Source of the DNA: Bacteroidales bacterium UBA2861 | GTDB taxonomy: Bacteria > Bacteroidota > Bacteroidia > Bacteroidales > UBA932 | Assembly (NCBI GenBank): GCA_002350615.1 | Contig: DEFD01000028.1 | Span: 288,417 to 352,416 of the forward strand | Direction: 5' to 3' | DNA: 64,000 bases | Part shown: positions 25,005 to 33,642 of the stretch, in pieces | Numbering within the stretch: position 1 is the first letter of the stretch | Layout of the letters: the number at the start of each line of letters is the position of its first letter | Notes under the pieces: generated by a model | What the model was told of the DNA's origin: nothing | Seen by the model: only the letters and a program-made list of their open reading frames with translations | Database searches by the model: none | Program-made: the position numbers and the translations under genes

Positions 25005-25952
25005 CTACAGGTAGTAGTTGAAACCAAGGCGTACGCCGATGTTCTGCGTGCCATAAAGCACTGCGCTGCTTCCGGGGCTCACGAGAGCATGGAACTTCAC
25101 GACTTCCTGGTCGGAGGTGTTCCAACCTTCAAACTGAGTATAGGTCTGGGGCTGGAAGTAGAATGCGATGGGAGCGAAGGTAACTGCTGCTGTGATGGAC
25201 ATCTGACCGATGAAGAAGTACTCGATACCCATGTTGCAGGTAATTGCAATCGCCTTGCAGGCACCTACATTGTAGCGCTCGATCGGGCGGGCATATGCAA
25301 CATTTGCAATCTTGCCGTTATTGCCAACCTGTCCGTATTCGTTCAGAATAGTAAGTTCTGCAGTGGGGATCTTGAGGTAAGGCATGGTACTGGGAGCGTG
25401 ATTGTTATAATCTCCGAAACCGTTGCCGTAATCGAAGGTCATGGAGCCGCCGCCGACAGCAAACTGCGCACCGAAGCCGGCGATGAAAGCAAGTTTGCCG
25501 AAAGATTTGGTATATTCAAGTTCCGCTGCGATGGACAGACCGTTCAGGTTGCCATGGATGCAGTCCTCTTCGCGGTTTGTCGTCTTGGGATCCAGTTTGT
25601 AAGAGCGGTCGTCCTGGATGTACTCCTTATAGTTCACCTTGCTGCCGCTGAATCCGAGGGAGGCACGTGCCGACCACTGGTCGCTGATGTGATAACGGGC
25701 CTGGAAAGACACTTTCGGGTCGATTCCAAGGAAATACATCTGATGAGGATAGTCGCCCATGTCTTTCACGAAGTTTCCGGCAAATCCGCCGACTTCGGGC
25801 TGATAGCTCGCAAATTCGGACATGGGGTTGTAGGCTACGCCAAAGGAGAAGTCTCCCTTCTTGGGGGTGAAGCTGCTGCCTTTCAGAAAATCCTGCGCTC
25901 CTGCCAACTGGGCGACGAGCAGAGCAGATACGAGAATAATAATCTTTTTCAT
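25005..25952 (-). CDS. Predicted outer-membrane beta-barrel protein
   Basis: The 315-residue product has a clear signal peptide (IIILVSALLVAQLAGAQ) and alternating hydrophobic and aromatic strands throughout, ending IGVRLGFNYYL as barrel proteins do. I do not recognise a specific family or substrate. It converges on the regulator gene with a 29-bp gap. Upstream on the same strand lies upp (40 bp). A TATATTTG element (25974-25981) about 20 bases before the ATG suggests its own promoter, so it need not depend on upp. A structural or porin-like role is inference. Confidence 0.8.
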   Translation of the reverse strand: MKKIIILVSALLVAQLAGAQDFLKGSSFTPKKGDFSFGVAYNPMSEFASYQPEVGGFAGNFVKDMGDYPHQMYFLGIDPKVSFQARYHISDQWSARASLGFSGSKVNYKEYIQDDRSYKLDPKTTNREEDCIHGNLNGLSIAAELEYTKSFGKLAFIAGFGAQFAVGGGSMTFDYGNGFGDYNNHAPSTMPYLKIPTAELTILNEYGQVGNNGKIANVAYARPIERYNVGACKAIAITCNMGIEYFFIGQMSITAAVTFAPIAFYFQPQTYTQFEGWNTSDQEVVKFHALVSPGSSAVLYGTQNIGVRLGFNYYL

Positions 25953-25973
25953 ATGGTTACGTTAATGTTTTCA

Positions 25974-25981
25974 CAAATATA
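25974..25981 (-). promoter_or_regulatory. TATATTTG element for the outer-membrane barrel gene
   Basis: The minus strand reads TATATTTG, an exact TAnnTTTG element in the 40-bp gap after upp, with a leader of about 20 bases. A -33 match is not seen. Confidence 0.45.
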
Positions 25982-25992
25982 GGAAAAATCCA

Positions 25993-26622
25993 TTACTTGG
26001 TTCCGAAAATGCGGTCGCCTGCATCACCAAGTCCTGGAACGATATAGGCGTTCTCGTTGAGACGTTCGTCGATGGCCGCAAGATAGATGTCCACGTCAGG
26101 ATGTTCCCTCTGCACCACCGCTATTCCCTCAGGCACTCCTACCAGACACATAAGGCGGATATTGGTGCATCCGCGCTCCTTAAGCATCGAAATCGCATCG
26201 CATGCGCTGCCGCCAGTGGCAAGCATGGGGTCCGTAACTATCACAAGCCGGTCCTGCACGTCTCCGGGGAGCTTGCAGTAATAAGGCACCGGCTTGTGGG
26301 TTTCTTCGTTACGGTAAAGTCCGATATGGCCTACCTTGGCCACAGGCACAAGGGTCTGAAGCCCGTCAACCATTCCAAGGCCGGCCCTGAGGATAGGTAC
26401 GATTGCGAGTTTGCGGCCCGCTACCTCCTTTGCCGTCATCTTGCAGATGGGAGTTTCTATCTCCACATCTTCAAGGGGCAGGTCCCTTGTAACTTCATAA
26501 CCCATGAGAAGGGCTATTTCTTTAAGAAGCTCGCGGAAATCCTTGGATCCCGTTTCCTTTTTACGCATGATCGTCAGCTTGTGCTGGATCATCGGGTGGT
26601 CGATTACATGAACTTGGCTCAT
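25993..26622 (-). CDS. upp: Uracil phosphoribosyltransferase
   Basis: The enzyme salvages uracil by converting it with PRPP to UMP in the cytoplasm. The 209-residue length is typical. The PRPP-binding loop reads VTDPMLATGGSACDAI, the flexible-loop Arg lies in RAGLGMVDGL, and the uracil-binding C-terminal motif reads PGLGDAGDRIFGTK. It lies 17 bp downstream of secDF on the same strand and may be co-transcribed with it. No anomaly is seen. Confidence 0.97.
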   Translation of the reverse strand: MSQVHVIDHPMIQHKLTIMRKKETGSKDFRELLKEIALLMGYEVTRDLPLEDVEIETPICKMTAKEVAGRKLAIVPILRAGLGMVDGLQTLVPVAKVGHIGLYRNEETHKPVPYYCKLPGDVQDRLVIVTDPMLATGGSACDAISMLKERGCTNIRLMCLVGVPEGIAVVQREHPDVDIYLAAIDERLNENAYIVPGLGDAGDRIFGTK

Positions 26623-26639
26623 ATCAGATTTGGTTTAGA

Positions 26640-29576
26640 CTATTTTTTCGCGCTCAGTTTGCGGGTGCTGTCATACATAACAGGAGTACCGATCATGATG
26701 GAAGCATATGTTCCGATGAGGATACCGATGATAAGTGCCACGCTGAGTCCGCGGATGCTCTCGCCGCCGAAGAAGGCGATGGCAAGCATCGGGAGGAGTG
26801 TGGAGACAGAGGTATTGACCGTACGGGTGAGGGTTGCGTTGAGAGAGCTGTTCACCGTCTCTGCAAAGTCTGCATTGGGATGCAGGAGCCTGTTCTCACG
26901 GATACGGTCGAAGATAACCACGTTGTCGTTGATAGCATAACCGATAATCGTAAGGATTGCCGCTATGAAGGTCTGGTCAACATCAAGGTTGAAGGGCAGG
27001 ATGCCGCTGAACAGCGAGAAGAATCCGATTACGATGATGGCGGTATGAGCAAGCGACACCACGCCGCCAAGGCCCCAGGTCCATCCGCTGAATCGGGCGG
27101 CGATGTATGCGAAGATGATGAGAAGGGCGAGGATCACGGAGATGATGGCGTCGCGCTTGATATCGTTCGCGATGGATGCGCCGACCTTGTCGGAAGAGAT
27201 GATACCGTTGGGGTTGTCAAGAGTGGAGGTAAACTCTGCCTGGCTCATTTCCTGGGCGAAGAATCCCTTGAGGGCTTCGTAGAGCATGCCTTCGATTTCA
27301 GCGTCCACGCTGGAGGCATCCTCGTTCACCTTGTAGGAGGTGGTGATCTTCATCTGGCTTTCGCCACCGAACTGCTTCACTTCCACGGAAGAGCCTTCGG
27401 AAGCCTCGGCCGCGTCGAACACGTCGTTCACTGCGGAGCGGACTGCTTCAGCGGTGACAGGCTGGTCGAAACGGACAACATAGGTACGGCCGCCGGTGAA
27501 ATCCACACCGTAGGTAAATCCTTTGGTGAACATGGAAACGAGGGCTATCACGATGAGAGCTCCGGAGATGCAGTAGCTCCACTTGCGTCCGCCGAGGAAG
27601 TTCACGTGGGTGTTCTTCAGGAAACCGCCGGTGAACTTGGTTTCGAAAGTGATGTTCTTGCCCCTTGCAAGACGGCCTTCGAAGATGAGGCGGGTGATGA
27701 AGATGGAGGTGAGCACCGAAGTGATTATACCTATAATAAGAGTGGTGGCGAATCCCTTGACCGGGCCGCTTCCGAAGAAGAAGAGAACGAAACCGGTGAG
27801 CAGGGTGGTCACCTGACCGTCGATGATGGCGGAGTAGGCGTTGGAATAACCGTCGGCCACAGCCTTGCTAAGACCCTTGCCGGCCTTGATTTCTTCCTTG
27901 ATACGCTCATAGATGATAACGTTGGCGTCCACTGCCATACCCAGGGTCAGCACGAGACCTGCGATACCGGGAAGGGTAAGAACCGCTCCGAATGCAGCAA
28001 GCGAGCCGAAGAGAAGGATGACGTTGGTGAGCAGGGCTGCATCGGCCGCGAAGCCGGCGCCCTTGTAGAAGATCACCATGTAAACGAGAACGAGAAGGAA
28101 GGCGATCAGGAAGGAGATCATACCGTCCTTGATGGACTTGGCACCGAGGGAAGGACCTACTACCTGCTCCTGGACGATTGTCGCAGGGGCGGGGAGCTTA
28201 CCGGACTTGAGAACGTTCACAAGGTCGGTGGCTTCCTCGACATCGAAGTTTCCGGAAATCTCGGAATTGCCTCCGGTAATCTCGCCGTTCACGGTAGGAT
28301 AGGAATATACGGTACCATCGAGCACGATTGCAATCTGCTTGCCGATATTGTCCTTGGTAAGATGCGCCCAGACATTCGCGCCTTCCGCATTCATGCTCAT
28401 GGACACGGTGGGATGACCGCTGCGCTGGTTGTCATAGGATACGCGGGCGTCGGTCACGGAGCTGCCGTCGAGCGGAGCCTGGCCGTCGCGGGACGAAGCC
28501 TTGATTGCCACGAGTTCATAAACATTCTCGCTGGTTCCGATGGGCTTCACGCTCCACATGGGACGGAATTCCACAGGGAAGAGCTCTGCGATGCGGGGCA
28601 TTGCGAGATACCTGTTGACCTTTGCGGTATCGCCGACCGTAGCATAACCGATGCAGGCGTTGCCGCGGGCCTCGGAGGGCTGAAGGACGGAGAAGAGGGG
28701 ATTGCGGTTGGCATCGTTAAGTTCGCCTTCCGCATCCAGGATCTCTGCCAGGACATTGTTCGCTTCCGCAAGATAGGGAGCGATTTCGCTGTTGTCGAAT
28801 GTTGTCCAGAATTCGAGGGATGCGGTTCCCTGGAGCAGTTTGCGCACACGCTCCGGCTCTTTCACGCCGGGGAGTTCGACAAGGATGCGGCCGGTGTTGC
28901 CGATCTTCTGGATGGAAGGCTGGGTGACACCGAAACGGTCGATACGGTTGCGCAGGACGTTGAAGGAGTTGCTCACCGCGCTCTCGGCCTCGGCCTTGAT
29001 CACGGACACAACGTCGTCGTCGCTGGATTCGGGTTTGATCTTGTCCCTCATCTCATAGGTTCCGAAGACCGCGCTGAGCCTCTGGCCGCCGGACACCTCT
29101 TTCCACGCCTCGGCGAAGAGAGTGATGAAATCCGACTGGGAGGTGACGCTGCGGCTCTTCGCAAGTTCGAGGGCCTGAAGGAACTCGGGTTCCGTGCTGT
29201 TTCCGGAAAGAGCCTTCACAAGGTCTTCGAGTTGCACCTGAAGCATGACGTTCATACCGCCCTTGAGGTCGAGGCCAAGGTTGAGTTCCTTGGACTGGAC
29301 ACCCTTGAACGTGTAGCCGAAATAAACTTTTTCAGTTGAAATGGAATCAGTGTACCACTTCTGGCTTACTTTTTTGATAGAGTCGAGGTAGTAAGCCTGA
29401 TCAACCTCCGCCACTTTGGCGAATGCGGGAGTCTCCTGCACTGCGACAGCCTGAGCTTCTGCATACTTCGCCGCCTTGTTGTTGTGGATGGCCGTGACAA
29501 GCGTGAAAGACAGCTGCCAGGCGCAGGCGATGATGAGCAGGATAGCTACAAGTCTGATAACACCTTTGCTTTGCAT
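26640..29576 (-). CDS. secDF: Fused protein translocase subunit SecDF
   Basis: SecDF uses the proton gradient to pull secreted proteins through SecYEG on the periplasmic side. This 978-residue protein fuses SecD and SecF, as is normal in Bacteroidota. It has an N-terminal helix, the SecD motif LGLDLKGGMNVMLQ, a long periplasmic P1 domain, the membrane block with LTLPGIAGLVLTLGMAVDAN and NVIIYERIKEE, then SecF starting around GGRKWSYCISGALI with YGVDFTGGRTYVVRF and the second block ending TPVMYDSTRKLSAKK. Upstream of its ATG is a TAAATTTG promoter element. It is divergent from the PD40-like gene and is followed by upp. Confidence 0.97.
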   Translation of the reverse strand: MQSKGVIRLVAILLIIACAWQLSFTLVTAIHNNKAAKYAEAQAVAVQETPAFAKVAEVDQAYYLDSIKKVSQKWYTDSISTEKVYFGYTFKGVQSKELNLGLDLKGGMNVMLQVQLEDLVKALSGNSTEPEFLQALELAKSRSVTSQSDFITLFAEAWKEVSGGQRLSAVFGTYEMRDKIKPESSDDDVVSVIKAEAESAVSNSFNVLRNRIDRFGVTQPSIQKIGNTGRILVELPGVKEPERVRKLLQGTASLEFWTTFDNSEIAPYLAEANNVLAEILDAEGELNDANRNPLFSVLQPSEARGNACIGYATVGDTAKVNRYLAMPRIAELFPVEFRPMWSVKPIGTSENVYELVAIKASSRDGQAPLDGSSVTDARVSYDNQRSGHPTVSMSMNAEGANVWAHLTKDNIGKQIAIVLDGTVYSYPTVNGEITGGNSEISGNFDVEEATDLVNVLKSGKLPAPATIVQEQVVGPSLGAKSIKDGMISFLIAFLLVLVYMVIFYKGAGFAADAALLTNVILLFGSLAAFGAVLTLPGIAGLVLTLGMAVDANVIIYERIKEEIKAGKGLSKAVADGYSNAYSAIIDGQVTTLLTGFVLFFFGSGPVKGFATTLIIGIITSVLTSIFITRLIFEGRLARGKNITFETKFTGGFLKNTHVNFLGGRKWSYCISGALIVIALVSMFTKGFTYGVDFTGGRTYVVRFDQPVTAEAVRSAVNDVFDAAEASEGSSVEVKQFGGESQMKITTSYKVNEDASSVDAEIEGMLYEALKGFFAQEMSQAEFTSTLDNPNGIISSDKVGASIANDIKRDAIISVILALLIIFAYIAARFSGWTWGLGGVVSLAHTAIIVIGFFSLFSGILPFNLDVDQTFIAAILTIIGYAINDNVVIFDRIRENRLLHPNADFAETVNSSLNATLTRTVNTSVSTLLPMLAIAFFGGESIRGLSVALIIGILIGTYASIMIGTPVMYDSTRKLSAKK

Positions 29577-29623
29577 AAAATCTAAGTTCGTTATTATAAA
29601 ATAATAAAATTCAAATTAGCTGG

Positions 29624-29631
29624 CAAATTTA
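29624..29631 (-). promoter_or_regulatory. TAAATTTG element for secDF-upp
   Basis: The minus strand reads TAAATTTG, giving a leader of roughly 40 AT-rich bases before the secDF ATG at 29576. No strong -33 is visible. Confidence 0.45.
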
Positions 29632-29673
29632 CGATTTATTTTCGTATAAAAACGATTTCTGCCCTTTATTTCT

Positions 29674-29681
29674 TAATTTTG
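29674..29681 (+). promoter_or_regulatory. TAATTTTG element for the PD40-like gene
   Basis: TAATTTTG ends 12 bases before the GTG start at 29694. It faces away from the secDF promoter. Confidence 0.45.
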
Positions 29682-29693
29682 CGGACTGTAAAA

Positions 29694-30941
29694 GTGAAAA
29701 AAATATTTTTCATAGCCATTCTGACCCTGCTCGCAACCCGCGGCATGGCCCAAAGCGACTCCCTGCGCCTCAGGGCGGACAGTCTCTATGCAGCCTTTGA
29801 CTTCTCCGCCGCGGCCGGGCTCTACCGTCAGGTCCAGATGCAGTCGGATTCCGCCGGGCGGGCTTCCCTCGAAGACCGCATAACCGCATGCGTGAACGGG
29901 GAAAGCCTTTCAGAATTCTGTTTCAAGCCCATCGTGGTGGCCCGGGAACGCTTCGCCGTCAAGGATTTTTTCCTGTTCTACCCGCTTGCCGACAGTTCCT
30001 GGCATTTCCCCGCCGACAGCAGTCTTGCCGCCGTCGACAGCTTGGACATTTTGCCGTGGAAAGCCTTTTTTGCGGCGGATGAAGCCAAGTCCTATGCCTG
30101 GTGCGAAGCCGATTCCGCCGGGCTGCGGCATATCATGTACCGGGAGAAAAAAGACAGCGCCATGGGGCCGGCCATAGCCCTCGCTTTGCCGCAGGGGGCG
30201 GATACCATATTCCCCATCATCAATGGAAACAAGCTGATTTTCAGTGCAAAAGGCCTTTATGGAGTTGGCGGATTCGACCTGTATTCCTGCGACCGGCTGC
30301 AAGATGGCGGCTGGAGCGAGCCTTCCAACATGGGCTTCCCCTTCTCCTCTCAGGCGGATGATTTCCTTTTCACTGACAGCCCGGACGGCAAATACAGCCT
30401 CTTTGCTTCAAGCCGCGGATGCAGTGCCGACAGTGTGCATGTCTATGTAATCGAATACGACGCCATGCCGGTGAGGAAGGCCGTGGCCAAAGCGGAGGAC
30501 CTTGCCGGAATCTGCGCGCTCACCCCATCCTACGGATTGAAGAAGGTGGATACGGGTCTTGCACTTGACTCCCGTTCCGACAAGGATGGGAAATCCAGGC
30601 GCTATACAGGCAAGATAGCCGAAGTACGGCAGATCAGGGACAGCATCTCCATACACAACAGGCAGCTGGATGCCATGCGGTCCAGGTATTCCTCCGCTCC
30701 AGCACCGGAGAAGGAGTTCCTCTCATCGGAAATTTCCCGCATGGAAAAAGACCTTCCCGCGCTTCAGGCGAGGCTTTCCGCAGCGAATGCAGAACTCCGC
30801 GCCATCGAAATGGAATTTCTGAAAAACGGCGTGCTTCCCGGCATGGGCGCCATGGCCGCAGAAACGGACAAGGAAATAGTGGGAGCCGGCAGCGCCTTTA
30901 CTTTTACGAAGAAGAATCCCGGGCGCCCCTTCAATCCTTGA
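29694..30941 (+). CDS. Secreted PD40/WD40-like protein with coiled-coil tail
   Basis: The 415-residue protein has a signal peptide (MKKIFFIAILTLLATRGMAQ) and a TPR-like start (LRADSLYAAFDFSAAAGLYRQV). A region of PD40/WD40-like blades follows (IINGNKLIFSAKGLYGVGGF; FTDSPDGKYSLFASSR), and residues about 320-385 form a coiled coil. Such folds are seen in Bacteroidota periplasmic or envelope-associated proteins, but I cannot assign a function. The GTG at 29694 is chosen because the TAATTTTG element overlaps the upstream in-frame TTG at 29679. It overlaps the malQ 3' end by 11 bp, tail-to-tail. Confidence 0.75.
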   Translation: MKKIFFIAILTLLATRGMAQSDSLRLRADSLYAAFDFSAAAGLYRQVQMQSDSAGRASLEDRITACVNGESLSEFCFKPIVVARERFAVKDFFLFYPLADSSWHFPADSSLAAVDSLDILPWKAFFAADEAKSYAWCEADSAGLRHIMYREKKDSAMGPAIALALPQGADTIFPIINGNKLIFSAKGLYGVGGFDLYSCDRLQDGGWSEPSNMGFPFSSQADDFLFTDSPDGKYSLFASSRGCSADSVHVYVIEYDAMPVRKAVAKAEDLAGICALTPSYGLKKVDTGLALDSRSDKDGKSRRYTGKIAEVRQIRDSISIHNRQLDAMRSRYSSAPAPEKEFLSSEISRMEKDLPALQARLSAANAELRAIEMEFLKNGVLPGMGAMAAETDKEIVGAGSAFTFTKKNPGRPFNP

Positions 30942-32892
30942 CGGCAGAGCGGTCCGACGACTTTATCAGATTCGACAACTCCTCATTGAAACCGTCGCTG
31001 TGAACAAGCGTCGTGGTGTCGATGTGCATCCTCCAGCACCATTTGTTGTGAGGATCCGCAGGGTCGTTGATGCGTTCTTTTTCCGGGTCGGGGTTGCGAA
31101 GTTCCCCGTCCATGGACAGCCAGTCCTGCAGAGGGAAGATTGCAAGCATCGAGCATGATGCAAGATGATTCTGCAGAATCCGGCGGCATTCCACAGGATC
31201 GTGGTCTTCCGCATTCCACAGACGGATGCCCGTCATGTCGTGACTGCTCGTGGCGCAGACGCTCAACAACGGCCAGCCGTGTCCTTTGTCCATCCGCTGC
31301 ATTTCCAGCGAAAGGATTTTCCAGTAAGACATGACTTCATTCACGCAATCGGGCACCATCCCGAGGTCCTCCCCACAGGCCAGCATGCCCGTCGCTCCCA
31401 GCAGATGCGGGAGTTTTCGAAGGGCGTTCCTCTTCCAGAATTCATTGTGCCTGTGGAAGAAGAAGTCGTTGTACATTTCCGAGAAACGCTGCTTCTGCCA
31501 GGGCTCGAGCTTCTCCGTATCGGGGCTTATCTGCGGATGATACATCCCTTCATGACGGGGATCTTCGACAAAGAGGCCCTCGTAAGGAAGGCCTGCGGCA
31601 TCTATCTCGCCACGGGTGTATGGCAAAGCCGGATTGAAGTGTCCGAGACGGCCGCCTTCCTGATCCGCGGGAATTTCCCAGATCCTGAAAAAGCCGAGGA
31701 TATGGTCTATGCGATATGCGTCGAAATATTCCGACATCTTACGCAGGCGGCGTTTCCACCAAGCGTAGTTGTCTCCTGCCATTTCTTCCCAGTTGTAGGT
31801 CGGGAAGCCCCAGTTCTGCCCGTCCCTGCTGAAGAAATCCGGCGGGGCGCCTGCATTGGAATCAAGATTGAAAAGTTTCGGGAAAACGCTTGCGTCCACA
31901 CTGTCACGGCCGACACCTATCGGGAGATCGCCTTTCAGGAAAACCCCTTTGGAATGTGCATAATCGACCGCTTTCCTGAGCTGTCTGTCAAGATGGAACT
32001 GCACCCACTTGTAAAAATCGGGAGTGCCGGCTAATTGTACCGGCGCGCCCAGAGGCAGATTCCAACCATGACCGGAGCAAAGTCCTTTGCCTTCCGCCGA
32101 ACGCGCAGCCATCTGGTTTGCATAGTCGTCAAGCCAATCTGCGTTTTTCCTGATAAAAGCCTTGTATGCCGGCTTTGCCTTGTCTTTTTCACCAATGGCA
32201 GCAAAGGCTTCCAGCATATAGGCCGTCTTCTGCCGCATGACCTCCGGATAGTCCACCGCCGGCAGCGAATTGAGCTTTTTCTGAATGTCCCGAAAACGCC
32301 TGTCGGGTTTCACCCCAATGTCTTGAAGATGAATGTAAATTGGGTGAAGGGCGAAGGCTGAAACCGGATTGTACGGATAGGAATCTCCCCACTCCCCGCA
32401 ACGGGTGGTATCATTGATTGGAAGCAGCTGGAGTACGTTTTGTCCCGTCTTTTCCATCCAATCCACAAAGGTAGGGAGATCCGTAAATTCTCCCACCCCG
32501 AAATCGTCTTTCCCACGGAGGGAGAAAACCGGGATGGCCGTTCCCGCTCCCCTGTACCCCGGACGGTCGAACACTTCTGCCGAATGCCGCATGGGGAAAG
32601 GACAGCCCGGAATCGGACAGTCTATCCAGGAATCCAGGATCTCTCCTTTCGACGCTCCGTTTTCCGGCAACCCGCAATGGTGCGTCCATTCACAACGGAC
32701 GACGATCCCGCCAGACTTCACAACATAGGTCCTGTCATTGCGGATTCCCTTGATGAGGCCGGCGTCACCTTCAATTTCCACGGACCACATGCCTCCGTCG
32801 CCCCACTTCATCGGGTAAAAGACATCGCCGGAAACCAATTCAAGGCTCTCGCCCCATCGTGTATGATATTGGATTTTATAAACTGCTTTCAC
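30931..32892 (-). CDS. malQ: 4-alpha-glucanotransferase (GH77, amylomaltase)
   Basis: This cytoplasmic enzyme transfers segments of alpha-1,4-glucan and is used in maltodextrin and glycogen metabolism. The 653-residue protein has a short N-terminal starch-binding-like region (about 1-110, with KWGDGGMWSVEIEGD) and then the GH77 barrel. Catalytic motifs are DAYRIDHILGFFRIWEIP (nucleophile Asp), ACGEDLGMVPD (acid/base Glu) and TSSHDMTGIRLW (third Asp). The best-known Bacteroides enzymes are longer and carry two starch-binding modules, so this is a compact form. It starts with GTG. A TAATTTTG element lies about 30 bases upstream, divergent from the tRNA-Ser promoter. Confidence 0.95.
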   Translation of the reverse strand: MKAVYKIQYHTRWGESLELVSGDVFYPMKWGDGGMWSVEIEGDAGLIKGIRNDRTYVVKSGGIVVRCEWTHHCGLPENGASKGEILDSWIDCPIPGCPFPMRHSAEVFDRPGYRGAGTAIPVFSLRGKDDFGVGEFTDLPTFVDWMEKTGQNVLQLLPINDTTRCGEWGDSYPYNPVSAFALHPIYIHLQDIGVKPDRRFRDIQKKLNSLPAVDYPEVMRQKTAYMLEAFAAIGEKDKAKPAYKAFIRKNADWLDDYANQMAARSAEGKGLCSGHGWNLPLGAPVQLAGTPDFYKWVQFHLDRQLRKAVDYAHSKGVFLKGDLPIGVGRDSVDASVFPKLFNLDSNAGAPPDFFSRDGQNWGFPTYNWEEMAGDNYAWWKRRLRKMSEYFDAYRIDHILGFFRIWEIPADQEGGRLGHFNPALPYTRGEIDAAGLPYEGLFVEDPRHEGMYHPQISPDTEKLEPWQKQRFSEMYNDFFFHRHNEFWKRNALRKLPHLLGATGMLACGEDLGMVPDCVNEVMSYWKILSLEMQRMDKGHGWPLLSVCATSSHDMTGIRLWNAEDHDPVECRRILQNHLASCSMLAIFPLQDWLSMDGELRNPDPEKERINDPADPHNKWCWRMHIDTTTLVHSDGFNEELSNLIKSSDRSAVKD

Positions 32893-32919
32893 TTTCCTGC
32901 AAGAACAAATACTGTATTT

Positions 32920-32951
32920 TTTGCAAAATTAAGAAATAATTCCTACTTTTG
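32920..32951 (+). promoter_or_regulatory. Complete promoter for tRNA-Ser
   Basis: TTTG (32920-32923), a 20-base spacer and TACTTTTG (32944-32951) form an exact Bacteroidota promoter, about 58 bases upstream of the mature tRNA 5' end. Confidence 0.8.
32924..32931 (-). promoter_or_regulatory. TAATTTTG element for malQ
   Basis: The minus strand reads TAATTTTG about 30 bases before the GTG of malQ. It lies inside the spacer of the divergent tRNA-Ser promoter, so polymerase can probably occupy only one at a time. Confidence 0.5.
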
Positions 32952-33009
32952 CTGCCCGTTCAATGAACGGAACCAGGTCCTGAAGGACAATTTCAGACAA
33001 AGACCACCT

Positions 33010-33096
33010 GGAGGGGTGGGTGAGTGGCTGAAACCACAGGTTTGCTAAACCTGCATACGGGCAACCGTATCACGAGTTCGAATCTCGTCCCCTCCG
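33010..33096 (+). tRNA. tRNA-Ser (anticodon GCU)
   Basis: The 87-base gene folds as a class II tRNA. The acceptor stem GGAGGGG (33010-33016) pairs with CCCCTCC (33089-33095) and the discriminator is G. The anticodon stem-loop CAGGT-TTGCTAA-ACCTG carries anticodon GCT, which reads AGC/AGU serine codons. A long variable arm (GCATACGGGCAACCGTAT) is typical of tRNA-Ser. The T-arm contains GTTCGAATC. CCA is not encoded. It has an exact upstream promoter and a hairpin terminator at 33119-33143. Confidence 0.97.
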
Positions 33097-33333
33097 CCCA
33101 GAGCAATCAATTGGATGGTGCCGCACGAAAGTGCGGCATTTTTGCTATTGCGGGTATCCGGCAAAAGCTTGCTTTTGTAAGGATACCCACAATGGCGAAA
33201 AGAGCCTCTCAGGCTCTCCATCCAATTGATTGCCGGCGGAGACTCCGAGAAAAGGCTTGCGTAGCAAGGCTAATCTCGTGCTGTCAAATCTCGGAGGGGA
33301 CGAGAAAAATCTTGCGCAGCAAGGCTAATCTCG
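33083..33333. repeat. Inverted copies of the tRNA-Ser 3' end with nested hairpins
   Basis: A 15-base inverted repeat (33104-33118 CAATCAATTGGATGG; 33218-33232 complement) flanks the terminator and two more hairpins: GGGTATCC (33152-33159) with GGATACCC (33181-33188), and AGAGCCT-CTC-AGGCTCT (33201-33217). The repeat arm extends to include TCCGCC from the tRNA end. A further 14-base inverted copy of the tRNA 3' end (33083-33096) lies at 33292-33305. Two similar hairpins occupy 33246-33278 and 33301-33333; both have the form CGAGA..CTTGC-gna-GCAAG..TCTCG. The arrangement suggests remnants of insertion at the tRNA, but no integrase gene is present. Confidence 0.7.
33119..33143 (+). terminator. 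Intrinsic terminator of tRNA-Ser
   Basis: TGCCGCAC, a GAAA tetraloop, GTGCGGCA and five T residues form a standard rho-independent terminator 22 bases after the tRNA. Confidence 0.85.
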
Positions 33334-33642
33334 CATGCAGAGAAGCCCCCTGACAGCGAACCATTTGATTCCCAGCATTTTGAACCATTTCCCTCTCCTC
33401 TTCACGCAGGGGGAGCAAAACATATTAAAACACTATGGTACAATCAATTACCTATCAGGCCTGACCAATCTTAATACATACTCCTATCCCAAGTCATATA
33501 AGTGTGATAGGTGGCAGGCATACCGAAACGATAGGCGAATCGCTATAACCAAGGCAAGTTATATCTCCTTCAACACGCTGCTTCCTCACCATAAATAGCC
33601 GTATTTCATTCTCGTATGTGAAAGCCTTACGCTTAAGGCTCA
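33334..33642. other. AT-rich non-coding junction between tRNA region and island operon
   Basis: I see no convincing gene here. An 87-codon plus-strand open frame (33335-33598) has no recognisable motif or promoter and is probably chance. GAACCATTT occurs twice (33358 and 33383 regions). The right end holds a hairpin that probably ends the island operon. Confidence 0.6.
33623..33640 (-). terminator. Probable terminator of the island operon
   Basis: AGCCTTA-CGCT-TAAGGCT is a 7-bp hairpin lying directly after the stop codon of the last operon gene (33643). On the minus strand it is followed only by TTTC, so the U-tract is weak. Confidence 0.45.

Noticed and set aside
26880..29339. An 819-codon open frame on the plus strand antisense to secDF
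   Set aside because: It is the mirror of a highly conserved gene, has a composition driven by the opposite strand's codon bias, and contains no recognisable domain.
33335..33598. An 87-codon plus-strand open frame in the island junction
   Set aside because: There is no promoter, ribosome site, signal or known motif, and it spans repeat-derived DNA.
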